In this document: one piece after another, positions 1 to 5,659 of the stretch
Numbering within the stretch: position 1 is the stretch's first letter
How the letters are laid out: each line of letters opens with the position of its first letter
Assembly: GCA_964409635.1 (NCBI GenBank)
Contig: CAYPEL010000152.1
Coordinates: forward strand, 1-6,383
DNA from: CAYPEL01 sp964409635
GTDB lineage: Bacteria > Pseudomonadota > Gammaproteobacteria > DSM-19610
Length of the DNA: 6,383 bases
Direction: 5' to 3'
Position numbers and translations under genes: made by a program
Notes under the pieces: generated by a model
Told to the model about the DNA's origin: nothing
The model's database searches: none
What the model saw: the letters and a program-made list of their open reading frames with translations, nothing else

Positions 1-1
1 G

Positions 2-235
2 CTTATCGAAGAAACACCTTTATTTTTCTATTTAATGAGAGAGGCGGGAACATTGGGTAAAAGGCAAAAATTAGGGCCTGCCGGATCTGCCATTTTGCTG
101 GAAGTTTTTATAGGGGCACTCAAGCATTGTGGAACAAGTTTCCTCAGTGATAAAACCTGGAAACCATCAGCGTGTATTGCAGGCAGAGGTGGGAAATTTG
201 AACTCGCTGATGTCGTAAGATACGTCCAAAGCTAA
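2..235 (+). CDS. C-terminal end of an animal-type haem peroxidase (partial, 5' end outside window)
   Basis: The frame is open from base 2 to TAA at 233-235, giving the last 77 residues of a larger protein. The fragment reads TPLFFYLMREAG, then LGPAGSAILLEVFIGAL, then SFLSDKTWKP, ending FELADVVRYVQS. From memory, bacterial members of the animal haem peroxidase family end with the same order of elements: TPLWYY-like, LGPVG-I-AEV-IG-L, a short loop with W-P, and a final F-MADLL-F helix. The catalytic haem-binding part lies outside the window, so activity and export cannot be judged. The ATG at 35 is internal, because family similarity begins upstream of it. The last ten codons and stop lie inside a repeat found again at 2795-2876. 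Family assignment is by remembered pattern and is likely rather than certain. Confidence 0.7.
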   Translation, partial: LIEETPLFFYLMREAGTLGKRQKLGPAGSAILLEVFIGALKHCGTSFLSDKTWKPSACIAGRGGKFELADVVRYVQS

Positions 236-286
236 TTTTACATCAGTGAATGTGCTGGCATACATCACAGCCAGCACATTCACCAC
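205..286 (+). repeat. 82-bp direct repeat, copy 1 (peroxidase 3' end plus hairpin)
   Basis: Bases 205-286 match 2795-2876 at 78 of 82 positions, at a constant offset of 2590. The differences are G224/A2814, A240/G2830, G246/A2836 and C284/T2874. The copy covers the last codons and stop of the peroxidase gene and the hairpin behind it. Outside these limits the two loci are unrelated. The two copies bracket the complete bufABC operon. Confidence 0.93.
246..283 (+). repeat. Perfect 14-bp inverted repeat after the peroxidase stop
   Basis: The arm 246-259 (gtgaatgtgctggc) is exactly complementary to 270-283, with a 10-base loop at 260-269. It starts 11 bases after the stop codon, so it could stabilise or end the peroxidase mRNA. 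No T-run follows it on either strand, so it is not a standard intrinsic terminator. A 13-bp version recurs in the second repeat copy. Confidence 0.85.
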
Positions 287-390
287 CCTTGACAACAACA
301 ACCTTTACCGAACTGTCCGCTTTACCTGTACCATTTGAATCTGCAATATCGATTGCAGTGTGATTCGTTACTTTGAGTAAGGAACACAGA

Positions 391-519
391 ATGTATCCTG
401 TCGGTGGTAACTTAGTGAAAATTGGCACACTAGTGCCTATGCTGCATAACATCGCTGTATATTGTGATAAAAAAGTGACATCTATTTATTATAATCCTGC
501 AAGAATAACGTGCTATTAA
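391..519 (+). CDS. Possible 42-residue small ORF or leader upstream of bufA
   Basis: ATG at 391 is preceded by taagga (378-383) at a 7-base spacing, a reasonable ribosome binding site. The frame runs to TAA at 517-519, only 20 bases before the bufA start. The product begins MYPVGGNLVKIGTL and ends YYNPARITCY. It has two Cys, no clear signal peptide and no family I recognise. The candidate bufA promoter (-10 at 490-495) lies inside it, which argues that much of this stretch is regulatory DNA. It is listed for its position and Shine-Dalgarno match only. The rest of 287-539 shows no recognisable gene. Confidence 0.18.
   Translation: MYPVGGNLVKIGTLVPMLHNIAVYCDKKVTSIYYNPARITCY
490..495 (+). promoter_or_regulatory. 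Candidate -10 element for the bufABC operon
   Basis: A consensus TATAAT lies at 490-495, about 45 bases before the bufA ATG and inside an AT-rich stretch. No good -35 hexamer stands 16-18 bases upstream; ttgtga at 462-467 is too far at 22 bases. Transcription may therefore need an activator or a different sigma factor. A second TATAAT at 520-525 is too close to the ribosome binding site to serve bufA. No metal-regulator box was recognised. Confidence 0.3.
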
Positions 520-539
520 TATAATCTTAAGGAGGCATT

Positions 540-1013
540 ATGAACAAGCAAAAACTGACTACAGTAACAAAAGGTGTCGCATTAGCCATTGCAGCGGCCG
601 GACTGTTGAGTGGCTGTGGAACCACGTATTCGTCATCCTCAGAAAAAAAGGTTGCTGCGGCAGGCTCAAGCACAGATTTAGTGCATTGTTCTGGCGTCAA
701 TACCTGTGGCGGGCATAATGACTGCAAAACGGCCAACAATGCCTGTGCTGGCAAAGCGAGTTGCAAAGGCCAGGGCTTTGTCGCCATGCCATCCAAGGCT
801 TGTGCTGATGTTGGAGGCAGTGTTAAAGACGACTGGAAAGGCAGTATCGCCAAAGCCGATTTGACACATTGTAATGGCGTCAATAAGTGCGGCGGCCATA
901 ATGACTGCAAAACGGCCAATAATGCGTGTGCAGGCCATGCCAGTTGTAAAGGACAAGGTTTTGTCGCCATGTCTGTCAAAGCCTGTAAAGACATCGGCGG
1001 CACACCAGGCTAA
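540..1013 (+). CDS. bufA: Two-domain bufferin-type precursor lipoprotein (BufA-like)
   Basis: This 157-residue exported Cys-rich protein is the presumed substrate of the adjacent MNIO maturase. Residues 1-26 form a lipoprotein signal: KQK basic start, hydrophobic VALAIAAAGLL, lipobox LSGC with C26 as the lipidated Cys. Gly follows C26, consistent with outer-membrane sorting. A Ser/Ala-rich linker (27-46) leads to two copies of one Cys-rich unit with a 61-residue period (about 47-94 and 108-155). Each reads HCxGVNxCGGHNDCKTANNA, then CAGxASCKGQGFVAM, then KAC. Cys fall at 50, 56, 62, 69, 75, 88 and at 111, 117, 123, 130, 136, 149, with identical spacing. The pattern matches small periplasmic bufferin-type metallophores found beside DUF692 genes, most like what I remember as the BufA2 group rather than DUF2282/BufA1. 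Those usually have one unit. There is no EGKCG motif. The start is set by a strong AAGGAGG at 529-535. A copper-binding role is inferred from the family. Confidence 0.82.
   Translation: MNKQKLTTVTKGVALAIAAAGLLSGCGTTYSSSSEKKVAAAGSSTDLVHCSGVNTCGGHNDCKTANNACAGKASCKGQGFVAMPSKACADVGGSVKDDWKGSIAKADLTHCNGVNKCGGHNDCKTANNACAGHASCKGQGFVAMSVKACKDIGGTPG
678..1004 (+). repeat. Intragenic tandem duplication of the Cys-rich domain in bufA
   Basis: Two units, 678-821 and 861-1004, are displaced by 183 bp (61 codons). A 23-base stretch is identical between them (714-736 and 897-919). Elsewhere differences are often synonymous, so the duplication is not fresh and selection has kept both copies. The linker at 822-860 encodes a short charged segment with Trp99. 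Confidence 0.9.
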
Positions 1014-1044
1014 CTCCTCCGTTGTTTGTATTATTCACTTGAAT

Positions 1045-1079
1045 AAAGGCCCAGGCTATTCCGGCAGTTTGGGCCTTTT
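1045..1079 (+). terminator. Terminator-like hairpin between bufA and bufB (probable attenuator)
   Basis: The arm aaaggccca (1045-1053) pairs perfectly with tgggccttt (1070-1078) across a 16-base loop, and the 3' arm ends in TTTT (1076-1079). This resembles a modest rho-independent terminator with a short T-run. It lies 31 bases after the bufA stop and ends 11 bases before the bufB ATG. With no clear promoter for bufB behind it, partial read-through is the simplest reading: much bufA mRNA, less bufBC mRNA. That ratio suits a substrate peptide and its catalytic maturase. Confidence 0.6.
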
Positions 1080-1090
1080 CGGTCGCCTCA

Positions 1091-1942
1091 ATGAAAAATC
1101 ATTTTCTGGGTTTTGGGCTAGGTTTACGCGTACCCCATTTTAAGCATGTCCTGGAACACAAGCCTCCGATAGATTGGTTTGAAATCTTGTCGGATAACTT
1201 CATGGTTGCTGGAGGCAAACCGAAATTTTATCTACATAAAATCCGTGAACACTACCCAATGGTCATGCACGGTGTTTCCATGTCCATCGGTAGCACTGAT
1301 CCGCTAAATGTCGAATACCTGAAAAAACTGAAAATACTTGCCAATGACATCCAGCCCGAATGGATTTCTGACCATTTGTGTTTTACTCACCGGGGTGATA
1401 TTAATAGCCACGACCTGTTACCACTACCGTACAATGAAGAAGCTCTGAATCACGTTGTTGACCGCGTCAAACAAACCCAGGATTTTCTGGGGCGCCAAAT
1501 TCTGCTTGAGAATGTTTCCAGTTATCTCACCTACACCACTTCTGAAATCAACGAATGGGAATTTCTAACCGAGATTGCCGACCGCGCTAATTGCCACATC
1601 TTGCTTGATATTAATAATATCTACGTCAGTGCGCGAAATCACAATTTTTCTGCCAGCGACTATCTAGCAGGCATCAAACATGACCATGTACGGCAGTTTC
1701 ATCTGGCAGGACACACAGACTGTGGTAACTACCTGATAGATACTCATGATCACGCGGTGGCAGACCCGGTCTGGGATCTCTACATTGAAGCTTTAAAGCG
1801 GTTTGGGTCAATCAGCACAATGATCGAGCGCGATGACCATATTCCTCCGTTTGAAGAACTTCTGGATGAGCTGAATGTTGCGAAAAAACTGGCACTGCGC
1901 ACCTTATCAGAACTGGATGAATCACATGCCTCGGCTCGATGA
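1091..1942 (+). CDS. bufB: MNIO-family (DUF692) bufferin maturase BufB
   Basis: This 283-residue protein has the usual length of DUF692 multinuclear non-haem iron oxidases, the TIM-barrel enzymes that oxidatively modify Cys in peptides such as methanobactin, TglA and bufferins. Motifs in order: GLGLR (9-13), FEILSDNFM (30-38), HGVSMSIGS (60-68), SDHLCF (93-98), LLPLPYN (109-115), LLENVSSYL (138-146), LLDINNIYVSARNH (171-184), QFHLAGH (202-208), DTHDHAV (217-223), DPVWDLY (225-231) and IERDD (245-249). Likely iron ligands by motif are among H60, E140, D173, N175/N176, H204, D217, H219 and E246; I assign these from family pattern, not a structure. The ATG at 1091 is the only sensible start, since the frame closes at a TGA (1040-1042) without another ATG. 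No Shine-Dalgarno is visible, and the start sits 11 bases after a hairpin, so translation may be weak. The 3' end overlaps bufC. Confidence 0.92.
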   Translation: MKNHFLGFGLGLRVPHFKHVLEHKPPIDWFEILSDNFMVAGGKPKFYLHKIREHYPMVMHGVSMSIGSTDPLNVEYLKKLKILANDIQPEWISDHLCFTHRGDINSHDLLPLPYNEEALNHVVDRVKQTQDFLGRQILLENVSSYLTYTTSEINEWEFLTEIADRANCHILLDINNIYVSARNHNFSASDYLAGIKHDHVRQFHLAGHTDCGNYLIDTHDHAVADPVWDLYIEALKRFGSISTMIERDDHIPPFEELLDELNVAKKLALRTLSELDESHASAR

Positions 1943-2711
1943 ATTACAAACTCAATTTCTGGATTTTCTTTCTGGCATGAACGACCAACTGAAGAATTCA
2001 GTTGTTGATCAAGGTAATATTCCTGTACCAACTCGCCTGGCCATTTATAAAAATGCCTATCAGATACGCTTAAAACTGGCATTGGAAACCGACCACGAAA
2101 TACTCGGTATCTACCTCGGAGACAGACTCTTCGATCAGATGGTCGAAGGTTATATTCATCAACATCCTTCGCATTGCACCTCATTACGAGATTTTGGTGA
2201 ATCGCTGCCTGAGTATCTAAGAATTACTGAACCCTTCAAGCAACACCCTGTCGTTACAGAAATTGCCCAGTTTGAACGTTGGTTAATGGATGTATTTGAT
2301 GCCGCTGATACAGATCGACTGCCCTTCTCTGAATTACAGGAAATCGCTCCGCAAAATTGGCCAACTTTACGATTCCGTTTTCATCCTAGTTTACGACTAT
2401 TTAATACCGGGTGGAACTGTGTCGAAAGCTGGAAAGCACTAAAAAATAATGCTGAACCTCCACCCGCCACACAGCAAGCCGATACACACTGGATGCTTTG
2501 GCGTAGTATTGACCTGCTCTCTGAATTTCGTCTGCTTGAAGAAGATGAATACCAGTTTTTGTCGCTCGCAGTTGCTGGAGAGCCCTTTGCGTCCCTTTGT
2601 GAGTCGATTATTGAATGGCATGATGAGTCGAATGTCAGCGCGGCCAGTATACAATTCCTGTCCCGCTGGTTCGAGCAAGGGATTGTTATTGCGATCGAAA
2701 CTGCTGCTTAG
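1926..2711 (+). CDS. bufC: DUF2063 bufferin maturation partner (BufC/HvfC family)
   Basis: This 261-residue protein belongs to the DUF2063 family that accompanies DUF692 enzymes and is thought to present the precursor peptide to the maturase. The N-terminal domain (about 4-99) shows LQTQFLDFLSG, RLAIYKNAYQIRL, ETDHEILGIYLGDRLFDQMVEGYI, HPSHCTSLRDFGESLPEYL, matching the family's R-x-x-Y-x-N-x-Y, GD-x-x-F and HPS-x-x-L patterns. A second part follows with AQFERWLMDVFDA (114-126), W-P-x-L-R-F-x-F-HPSLRLF (145-159) and a Trp-rich C-terminal region. I prefer ATG 1926 (MPRLDELQ), where family similarity begins, with ggatga (1915-1920) as a weak ribosome site. ATGs at 1917 and 1875 are in the same frame. 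The gene overlaps bufB by 17 bases, implying coupled translation. No bufD-like DoxX gene follows. Confidence 0.88.
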   Translation: MPRLDELQTQFLDFLSGMNDQLKNSVVDQGNIPVPTRLAIYKNAYQIRLKLALETDHEILGIYLGDRLFDQMVEGYIHQHPSHCTSLRDFGESLPEYLRITEPFKQHPVVTEIAQFERWLMDVFDAADTDRLPFSELQEIAPQNWPTLRFRFHPSLRLFNTGWNCVESWKALKNNAEPPPATQQADTHWMLWRSIDLLSEFRLLEEDEYQFLSLAVAGEPFASLCESIIEWHDESNVSAASIQFLSRWFEQGIVIAIETAA

Positions 2712-2794
2712 CTAGCCATCATCGATAACTTATAAAAGCTCAGATTCGTTCAGGATGATCTCAATCAATGGGCCGCTGTGAATACGTCCCTGTA

Positions 2795-2876
2795 CGCTGA
2801 TGTCGTAAGATACATCCAAAGCTAATTTTGCATCAATGAATGTGCTGGCATACATCACAGCCAGCACATTCACTAC
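2795..2876 (+). repeat. 82-bp direct repeat, copy 2 (orphan peroxidase 3' end plus hairpin)
   Basis: This is the downstream partner of 205-286. It keeps the last codons of the peroxidase frame, now reading ADVVRYIQS followed by TAA at 2823-2825, but nothing upstream of 2795 continues the peroxidase gene. It includes the hairpin. It starts 83 bases after the bufC stop, so it may serve as that operon's 3' boundary. Confidence 0.93.
2837..2872 (+). repeat. Perfect 13-bp inverted repeat in repeat copy 2
   Basis: The arm 2837-2849 (tgaatgtgctggc) is exactly complementary to 2860-2872, with a 10-base loop. The outer pair present in copy 1 is lost here through G246/A2836. No T-run follows. Confidence 0.85.
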
Positions 2877-3007
2877 AGGCCTTATGAAAGAAATAGAAGC
2901 AAGTCTTACCTCTCATGATGCTGGATTTCCTCCACCCACACATGGCATCTATGTGTAGGCAGTATTTCCGATGTAAACAGTATGAGAGGGTAGGGCTGTG
3001 TGATTGA

Positions 3008-3184
3008 ATTTTAGAATTGACTTGTGGGTGCATAGCTTTTATTTTACCTATACACCATTGGTCGCAGATACCAACGGAGACGGTTATCGTGGGTGAGGTT
3101 ATGTATTCGCGATCCCGCACGGTGGCCATTGCTTTCCAGTGGGAGTTGGTTAACAGTGAAGAGCTTGCGAGTAAATACCTGTAG
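3008..3184 (+). pseudogene. Unrecognised coding-looking fragment ending at the palindromic element
   Basis: This frame is open from just after a TGA (3005-3007) to TAG at 3182-3184, giving 58 residues with balanced composition: TETVIVGEVMYSRSRT, then VAIAFQWELVNSEELASKYL. The first ATG is only at 3101 (27 residues); GTG at 3089 is an alternative. No ribosome site supports either. The stop codon is formed by the first bases of the palindromic element (CTG-TAG-GAG), as if that element had inserted into or replaced a gene end. I do not recognise a family. It may be a remnant or chance. Confidence 0.2.
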
Positions 3185-3243
3185 GAGCGTCTTTAGCCGC
3201 GATGAACGCGGCAGCACCATCGCGGCTAAAGCCGCTCCTACAG
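3179..3243 (+). repeat. REP/BIME-type palindromic element
   Basis: The arm 3179-3204 pairs with 3218-3243 at 25 of 26 positions (the exception is T3190 against G3232), with a 13-base loop at 3205-3217. Each arm is itself a small REP unit: a GTAG head followed by GAGCGGCTTTAGCCGC with an internal palindrome. In the left unit the internal stem is damaged (gcgtc instead of gcggc). Two such units facing each other make a BIME. Repeats of this sequence type, mobilised in trans by RAYT (REP-associated Y1 tyrosine transposase) proteins, are common in intergenic DNA of Pseudomonas, Xanthomonas and relatives. A short T-run (3246-3250) follows, so it might also slow transcription. No RAYT gene is in the window. 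Confidence 0.85.
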
Positions 3244-3390
3244 AATTTTTACAAATTGTTTGAATTTATCAGAAGTTCCTTAGAACATACCAAGCTAATT
3301 GCAGCATAAAAGTGCATTAACAGCTATGTATATGGAATAAATAAGTACTATAATAATTCGAATATCAGTAAGTCAGTATACGGTATGTGT

Positions 3391-3399
3391 TGATATAAT
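3391..3399 (+). promoter_or_regulatory. Candidate extended -10 promoter of fadBA
   Basis: TGATATAAT at 3391-3399 is a perfect extended -10 (TGnTATAAT), about 90 bases before fadB. The predicted start of transcription is near 3406. The -35 region is poor, as expected for extended -10 promoters. A second TATAAT at 3349-3354 is an alternative, also without a good -35. No FadR or PsrA operator was recognised between 3244 and 3490. Confidence 0.45.
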
Positions 3400-3490
3400 C
3401 ATTTACAGGTTCTCGAATTAATCAGCTTCCTTGGATAAATTATTTTCTTTTGATCTACAACCATTTCTCTGACTAGAGGAGATGAGCGTC

Positions 3491-5659
3491 ATGTTGATGC
3501 AAGGCCAGAATATCCATGTCCAGACTGTTGAAGAGGGTATTTTTGAGGTTGTTTTTGACCGAAAAGATGCAGCCATTAACAAGTTTGATCAGACAACATT
3601 ACTAGAGCTTCAACAGGCTATAAAAAGTCTTGAAGGGGTTGAGGGGCTTCAAGGAGTATTCTTTAGCAGTTCAAAAAAAGATTTTATTGTCGGTGCAGAT
3701 ATCACTGAATTTACCAGCATGTTTTCTCAAACCGAAGAGGAGGTCTATCAACATATTCTGGAGCTAAACAATATTTTCAATGCTATTGAGGATCTGCCTT
3801 GTCCTACGGTATCCGCCATTAATGGTGTTGCCCTGGGTGGTGGTTTTGAACTTTGTTTATCTACCGATTATCGCGTTATGGCTGATTCGGCCAGGGTTGG
3901 GTTGCCAGAAGTTAAACTAGGCATCCATCCCGGTTGGGGTGGAACAGTTCGCTTGCCACGATTGATTGGTATTGATAACGCAAATGAATGGATTTGTGGT
4001 GGTAGTGAAAAGCGAGCCGATGTTGCTCTGAAAGAAGGTGCGGTAGATGCGGTTGTTCGGGTAAACCAGGTAACAGAAGCAGCTCTGGATCTGGTAAAAA
4101 AATGTATTGCGGGAGATATAGATTACAAGGCGCGCAAAACAGAAAAAACCAGCCCTGTAAAACATAATGCGATTGAATTGATGATGGCATTTGAATCGGC
4201 TAAAGGTGTAATTGGAGCCAAGGCGGGGCCGCATTATCCTGCACCAATGCAAGTCCTTAATACTATGCAAAAGTCGGTTGAGTTAGACCGGGCAGGGGCT
4301 ATAAAGGCTGAGGTGAAATCCTTCGCAAAACTGGCTGTAAACGATGTTACAGCTGCGCTGGTCGGGTTGTTTCTTAAAGATCAATACGTTAAGAAAGTCA
4401 GCAAACAATACATGAAAGATTCAACGCCAGTTTCGCTGGCAGCGGTTCTCGGGGCGGGTATTATGGGCGGTGGTGTGGCTTACCAGTCTGCCTCAAAGGG
4501 CACCGCCATATTGATGAAAGATATTAACGAACCCGCTTTACAACTTGGTATGGATGAAGCTACAAAATTATTATCCGGTCAACTCAAACGCGGCCGGATT
4601 GATGTGCAAGGAATGGCAAAAACTTTAAACCTTATTACACCCACATTGAGTTACGGTGATTTCGACCGAACCGATCTGGTGGTTGAAGCAGTTGTTGAAA
4701 ATGCGGGCATTAAAAAGACGGTGCTCGCCGAAGTTGAAAAGTCAATGCGCGCGGGCGCTATCCTGGCATCAAACACATCTACCATTTCCATCACTGAGCT
4801 AGCGACAGCATTAAAACGTCCTGAAAACTTTTGTGGCATGCATTTCTTTAATCCTGTGCATCGCATGCCGTTGGTCGAAGTCATCCGTGGTAAAAAAACT
4901 GGCGATGCAGCTATTGCCCAAACCGTTGCCTATGCTAAAGCGATGGGAAAAACACCCATTGTCGTCAACGACTGTCCAGGATTTTTGGTAAACCGGGTGT
5001 TATTTCCATACTTTGGAGGCTTCACGGCATTATTAAATGAGGGCGCTGATTTCCGCCGGGTAGATAAAGTGATGGAAGGTTTTGGATGGCCCATGGGGCC
5101 GGCTTACTTGCTCGATGTTGTCGGTATTGATACCGCCTTTCATGCGGATGCAGTGATGGCAGAAGGGTTTCCTGACCGTATGAGTCATCAGGGTGAGAAT
5201 GCAATTGACCGCATGTTTGCTAAGCAACGCTATGGTCAGAAAAATGGTAAAGGCTTCTACCGGTATGAGCCAGACAGGCGCGGCAAATTACAGAAACTGC
5301 CGGATGACGATGTTGATGCGCTATTAAAAAACATTGTTGGAGATGATAAAGAATTTAGTGATGAAGAAATTATTCAACGCATGATGATCCCATTATGTAT
5401 CGAAATGGCACGTTGTCTAGAAGACGGGATTGTTGCAAGTCCAGCTGAAGCAGATATGGCTTTAATCTATGGAATCGGTTTCCCGCCTTTTCGGGGTGGC
5501 ACTATGCATTACCTGGATGATTTCGGGCTGGATAAATTTTGTCAGATGACAGAAAAATATAAACAGCTTGGCCTGTTGTACCAGCCTACCGATAAAATGA
5601 AATCCATGGCCAGAAATGGCGAAACATACCTCCAACACAACAAAGAGGCGCAGTCATGA
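3491..5659 (+). CDS. fadB: Fatty acid oxidation complex alpha subunit FadB
   Basis: This is the multifunctional beta-oxidation protein of 722 residues (E. coli FadB has 729), combining enoyl-CoA hydratase/isomerase and L-3-hydroxyacyl-CoA dehydrogenase; with FadA it forms the alpha2beta2 complex. Hydratase domain (about 1-190): FIVGADITEF (65-74), ALGGGFE with E120, GLPEVKLG with E140, matching E. coli E119 and E139. Dehydrogenase NAD fold: AAVLGAGIMGGG (317-328). Catalytic segment NFCGMHFFNPVHRMPLVE has H451 and E463, matching E. coli H450 and E462. The C-terminal domain includes FGWPMGPAYLLDVVGIDT, RYGQKNGKGFY and PAEADMALIYGIGFPPFRGG. All key residues are present. I chose ATG 3491 because AGGAG (3477-3481) lies 9 bases upstream and MLMQGQNI aligns with E. 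coli MLYKGDTL; ATG 3482 would touch the ribosome site directly. The stop overlaps the fadA start by 4 bases. Confidence 0.97.
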   Translation: MLMQGQNIHVQTVEEGIFEVVFDRKDAAINKFDQTTLLELQQAIKSLEGVEGLQGVFFSSSKKDFIVGADITEFTSMFSQTEEEVYQHILELNNIFNAIEDLPCPTVSAINGVALGGGFELCLSTDYRVMADSARVGLPEVKLGIHPGWGGTVRLPRLIGIDNANEWICGGSEKRADVALKEGAVDAVVRVNQVTEAALDLVKKCIAGDIDYKARKTEKTSPVKHNAIELMMAFESAKGVIGAKAGPHYPAPMQVLNTMQKSVELDRAGAIKAEVKSFAKLAVNDVTAALVGLFLKDQYVKKVSKQYMKDSTPVSLAAVLGAGIMGGGVAYQSASKGTAILMKDINEPALQLGMDEATKLLSGQLKRGRIDVQGMAKTLNLITPTLSYGDFDRTDLVVEAVVENAGIKKTVLAEVEKSMRAGAILASNTSTISITELATALKRPENFCGMHFFNPVHRMPLVEVIRGKKTGDAAIAQTVAYAKAMGKTPIVVNDCPGFLVNRVLFPYFGGFTALLNEGADFRRVDKVMEGFGWPMGPAYLLDVVGIDTAFHADAVMAEGFPDRMSHQGENAIDRMFAKQRYGQKNGKGFYRYEPDRRGKLQKLPDDDVDALLKNIVGDDKEFSDEEIIQRMMIPLCIEMARCLEDGIVASPAEADMALIYGIGFPPFRGGTMHYLDDFGLDKFCQMTEKYKQLGLLYQPTDKMKSMARNGETYLQHNKEAQS

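Noticed and set aside
422..438. Sigma-54-like promoter (ttggcac ... tgcc)
   Set aside because: The GG and GC elements are spaced one base too short for a -24/-12 promoter. The match is partly explained by the small inverted repeat ggcac/gtgcc.
243..452. Minus-strand ORF of 69 residues ending CAGCDVCQHIH
   Set aside because: Its Cys-rich tail is the reverse reading of the hairpin repeat. The same tail ends the minus-strand ORF at 2833-3129, so the shared ending reflects the repeat and not two related genes. No ribosome site supports it.
527..1003. Minus-strand ORFs of 158 and 92 residues opposite bufA
   Set aside because: They are mirror readings of the duplicated bufA domains; their internal repeats follow the 183-bp period. 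The plus-strand gene has signal peptide, ribosome site and family match.
874..1143. Plus-strand 89-residue ORF spanning the bufA end and bufB start
   Set aside because: It is out of frame with both genes, crosses the intergenic hairpin and has no family resemblance.
1875..1925. Upstream start of bufC giving a 278-residue protein
   Set aside because: The additional 17 residues (MLRKNWHCAPY...) are an out-of-frame reading of the bufB 3' end and do not fit the family N-terminus, which begins at MPRLDELQ.
205..2876. CRISPR or integron attC interpretation of the repeats
   Set aside because: Only two copies 2.6 kb apart, with no spacer periodicity, no cas genes, no GTTRRRY core sites and no integrase.
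2833..3129. Minus-strand ORF of 98 residues
   Set aside because: The shared tail comes from repeat copy 2, and the rest has low-complexity, non-protein-like composition without a family match or ribosome site.
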